Origin: CAYOXD01 sp964407825 | GTDB taxonomy: Bacteria > Desulfobacterota > Desulfobacteria > Desulfobacterales > JAFDDL01 | Assembly: GCA_964407825.1 (NCBI GenBank) | Contig: CAYOXD010000072.1 | Coordinates: 1-16,162 of the forward strand | Direction: 5' to 3' | Length of the DNA stretch: 16,162 nucleotides | Shown: piece by piece, positions 15,001 through 16,162 of the stretch | Layout of the letters: each line of letters opens with the position of its first letter | How positions within the stretch are numbered: the first letter of the stretch is position 1 | Notes under the pieces: model-generated | What the model was told of the DNA's origin: nothing | The model's database searches: none | Seen by the model: only the letters and a program-made list of their open reading frames with translations | Made by a program: the position numbers and the translations under genes

Positions 15001-15964
15001 ATATGGCCATGCCGCGGATCGGGCGATCCTCCTCTATGCCATGCTGAAGGCCGCGGGCCTTCAGCCGTCATTTGTGCTCGCCGCCCACCTGCCCGCGGTT
15101 CCCGGGCTGGCCGGGCCGGTGCGCGCCTTTCCCTTTCCGGACGCCTTCGACACCCCTCTGGTCAGGATCGTGGTGGCGGGCAAAACCTATTACCTGAACG
15201 ATACGGACCAATATGCGCACCTGGGAACGACACGACACGATCATCGTCTCGGCATCGATCTGGCCACTGGCGCCGGTATCACCATCCGGGCCGCCGGAGA
15301 CTGCCGCGACCGGGAAGAGACCACCTACTCTCTGGTCCTCGACAACCGGGGAAATGCCAGGATCGGCATCCGGCATGCCTACTTCGGCATGATTTTCGAT
15401 CGGGAAAACCGCCGCTTCTCTGAACTGCGTCCCAGGCAGCGGTCACACTATTTTCAGGAGATGGTATCCAACGTGGCCCAGGGGGCCCGGCCCGTGGGCC
15501 GCCTCGTGACGGACTTCAACGTCTATCCGGGCATTGTTCAATTCGAGGTCGAGGTCAAGCACTACGGCGTGGCCAACGACCGATGCCTCTACTTCCGTCT
15601 GCCATTCACCCCGCGCCTGTTTCCGACCCGGTCCATCCGACGGGCCCTGCCCCTTTTGATCTCGACGGCGTCTGACCAGATTATCCGAACCCGGATCCAG
15701 CTTCCGCCGGGATACCGCCAAGTGATCATCGCACCCCGAACCGCCCGGTTCACGGGACCCGACGGTGCCGGCAATGCCCGCATCGTCTCGACAGTGACCA
15801 AGAGGGACTGTCTCATCGTCTACCATCTGGCGCACCGACCCGCGATCATCTCTCCGGCGGACTATCCGGTGGCGCGAAGGGTGGAGTCGGCCCTTGAGAA
15901 CAAGGCCGCCCGGATGCTGCTGCTGGAAAGGGACAGGACGAGGATGCACGCCATTAAAAGGTAA
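12092..15964 (+). CDS. Exported protein with two DUF3857/transglutaminase-like modules, second one catalytically dead
   Basis: The protein has 1290 residues. Residues 1-27 are a Sec signal peptide (basic start, hydrophobic 9-22, cleavage likely after CAA at 27). C25 does not fit a lipobox. Module one has a DUF3857-like beta domain (about 55-250), a transglutaminase-like core (290-425) with C355 (KYGVCRDKAALL), H395 (FNHA) and D411 (MDPTDE), and a beta region to about 665. A Pro/Arg-rich linker (668-690) leads to module two: DUF3857-like (690-870), transglutaminase-like core (915-1060) and a beta tail. PGLEIGD (161-167) and PGVEIGS (789-795) mark the duplication. In module two the Cys is A974 (YGHAADRAILL), the His is T1021 and D1037 remains. 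Family members are periplasmic or surface proteins of unknown substrate; protease or cross-linking activity would come from module one. The ribosome-binding site is weak. It appears monocistronic and divergent from the kinase. Confidence 0.9.
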   Translation: MNSKILIKIGVLLSMAVTLFTAQLCAAETGAYTGRQWALLDTGKVLHAAADITAARFPDCDDVTVDEKTLEVYHADGTADCQDDTFTKVLTEKGRRKNAVLSLNFLLPYFTVQVPRLEVIKPDGRVIPVDISANSKVSIDNSQMEDNIYDPNSRILEVNVPGLEIGDIVHAVTRTTVERPIIANAFSDEFLFEDTGYIRHISCEIRGPATAPLRHVALRDRVGTTVTASTRRGRDGTMIYHWEVRGVPRMYDEPAMPPYDRVLQRLLVSTLPDWAAVSKWYWKLSQPHLEAISPAMRRAVAALTAGAKTDREKIKAVFYYVSKNIRYMGITPEKNRPGFEPHDASLTFAKKYGVCRDKAALLVSMLRIAGLKAYPVLINVGDRLDPDVPDPYFNHAIAAVETGPGRYLLMDPTDEHTRRLLPGYDDNQSYLVCRPEGSNLQLSPVSPPAKNMMRIRTRGVLHTDGALTATSELSFGGVNDDAYRSAFAGMKPDSRRRFLESRLQRALPGVRLTALRIRPSNMLDESLPLQVEIGYCAPAVAAFGDRRALVSLPWIGHDFGVVNAILAGTGLARRKYPLETQMTCGLNEELTLKLAGNFTRAISIPSASSVDTGCVSYRRRFRLVRHTLHASKNLQLKVVEFSPGQYLKLKRTLADLDYDGRKALVMATRGAGPTGPATPVRRPRAAPMASNAKILADSQELTVQDAHTAVLRVHYVKRILSYAGKIRESEVEIPYNPATETARIIHAAVISTSGRRQEVSRDEINVMDAAWNSSAKRYTGGKILVDSLPGVEIGSTIEVTYEIAMKDRPYLAGFQRFQLPDEIEKKSFEITSPAGLPVQTLETGPGGIIEGGKKALGHRRVLRWRCRRVGALPEESKLPPVWSYAAGVGYYVGDPAAYYSRLDAVMRERAGQDTRAKQTTQRITAGLKTKLEAVAAIRNYAAEHVRLAGPSFTKLPLDELSDADTTLSDGYGHAADRAILLYAMLKAAGLQPSFVLAAHLPAVPGLAGPVRAFPFPDAFDTPLVRIVVAGKTYYLNDTDQYAHLGTTRHDHRLGIDLATGAGITIRAAGDCRDREETTYSLVLDNRGNARIGIRHAYFGMIFDRENRRFSELRPRQRSHYFQEMVSNVAQGARPVGRLVTDFNVYPGIVQFEVEVKHYGVANDRCLYFRLPFTPRLFPTRSIRRALPLLISTASDQIIRTRIQLPPGYRQVIIAPRTARFTGPDGAGNARIVSTVTKRDCLIVYHLAHRPAIISPADYPVARRVESALENKAARMLLLERDRTRMHAIKR

Positions 15965-16052
15965 CAGAAGTCCAGGGACACTTGGAACAAAGCTTTTCAC
16001 CCTGTGCTTTTAGCCTTTAGCAATCAGAATCGCTGTCCTGGGTCGACGCCGT

Positions 16053-16081
16053 TTGACAACGCCGCCCCCAACCGGTATACG
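16053..16081 (+). promoter_or_regulatory. Candidate sigma70 promoter pointing off the right edge
   Basis: A perfect TTGACA (16053-16058) and TATACG (16076-16081) have the ideal 17-base spacer, with a start predicted near 16088. The gene it would serve lies beyond the window. The rest of 15965-16162 holds no gene. Confidence 0.45.
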
Positions 16082-16162
16082 GAAGTTGAAGCGTTGTTTT
16101 CTGTAACGCATTGCCGCCGAATATCCATCCCACAGCGCATCCGCCCGCCCTGAGGCCCCGGC

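Noticed and set aside
15989..16011. AAAGC/GCTTT hairpin after the large exported protein, possible terminator
   Set aside because: The stem is only five weak pairs with a 12-base loop and just four T after it, too poor to call.

Overview
The window is about 16 kb of GC-rich bacterial chromosome. Gene content (an HslO redox chaperone, RlmN, MurJ, a TANGO2/NRDE protein, a GAF hybrid kinase, a B12-type radical SAM enzyme beside acyl-carrier machinery) and protein style suggest an anaerobic Desulfobacterota-like (former deltaproteobacterial) organism. That placement is inference. No insertion sequence, tRNA, rRNA, CRISPR array or phage gene was seen.

Left edge (1-2096, minus strand): three genes read leftwards. 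They are a B12-binding/radical SAM protein of the lipid-biosynthesis type, a FabZ/ApeI-like hotdog protein, and an acyl carrier protein cut by the window edge just after its phosphopantetheine serine. This looks like the start of a specialised fatty-acid/polyketide-like locus continuing to the left. A lone trans-acting acyltransferase at 8932-9954 could be its loader, although it lies some 7 kb away.

Middle (2385-8942): mostly single-gene units. They are a TANGO2/NRDE protein whose perfect -10 box implies a leaderless mRNA, an orphan CheY-like receiver, hslO, rlmN, a stand-alone cyclic-nucleotide-binding domain, and murJ. The MurJ protein has the right fold signature but lacks two arginines known to be essential in E. 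coli MurJ. The 3' ends of murJ and the acyltransferase overlap by 11 bases, tail to tail.

Right part (8932-16162): the acyltransferase sits downstream of a GAF-HisKA-HATPase-REC hybrid kinase on the minus strand. Divergent from the kinase is a 1290-residue exported protein made of two DUF3857/transglutaminase-like modules. The first keeps its Cys-His-Asp triad. In the second the Cys is Ala and the His position is Thr, so the protein appears to fuse an enzyme with its own pseudoenzyme copy. A good sigma70-type promoter points off the right edge.

Most interesting for follow-up: the two-module transglutaminase protein, the lipid/polyketide-like locus with its non-canonical hotdog and acyltransferase residues, and the MurJ variant.
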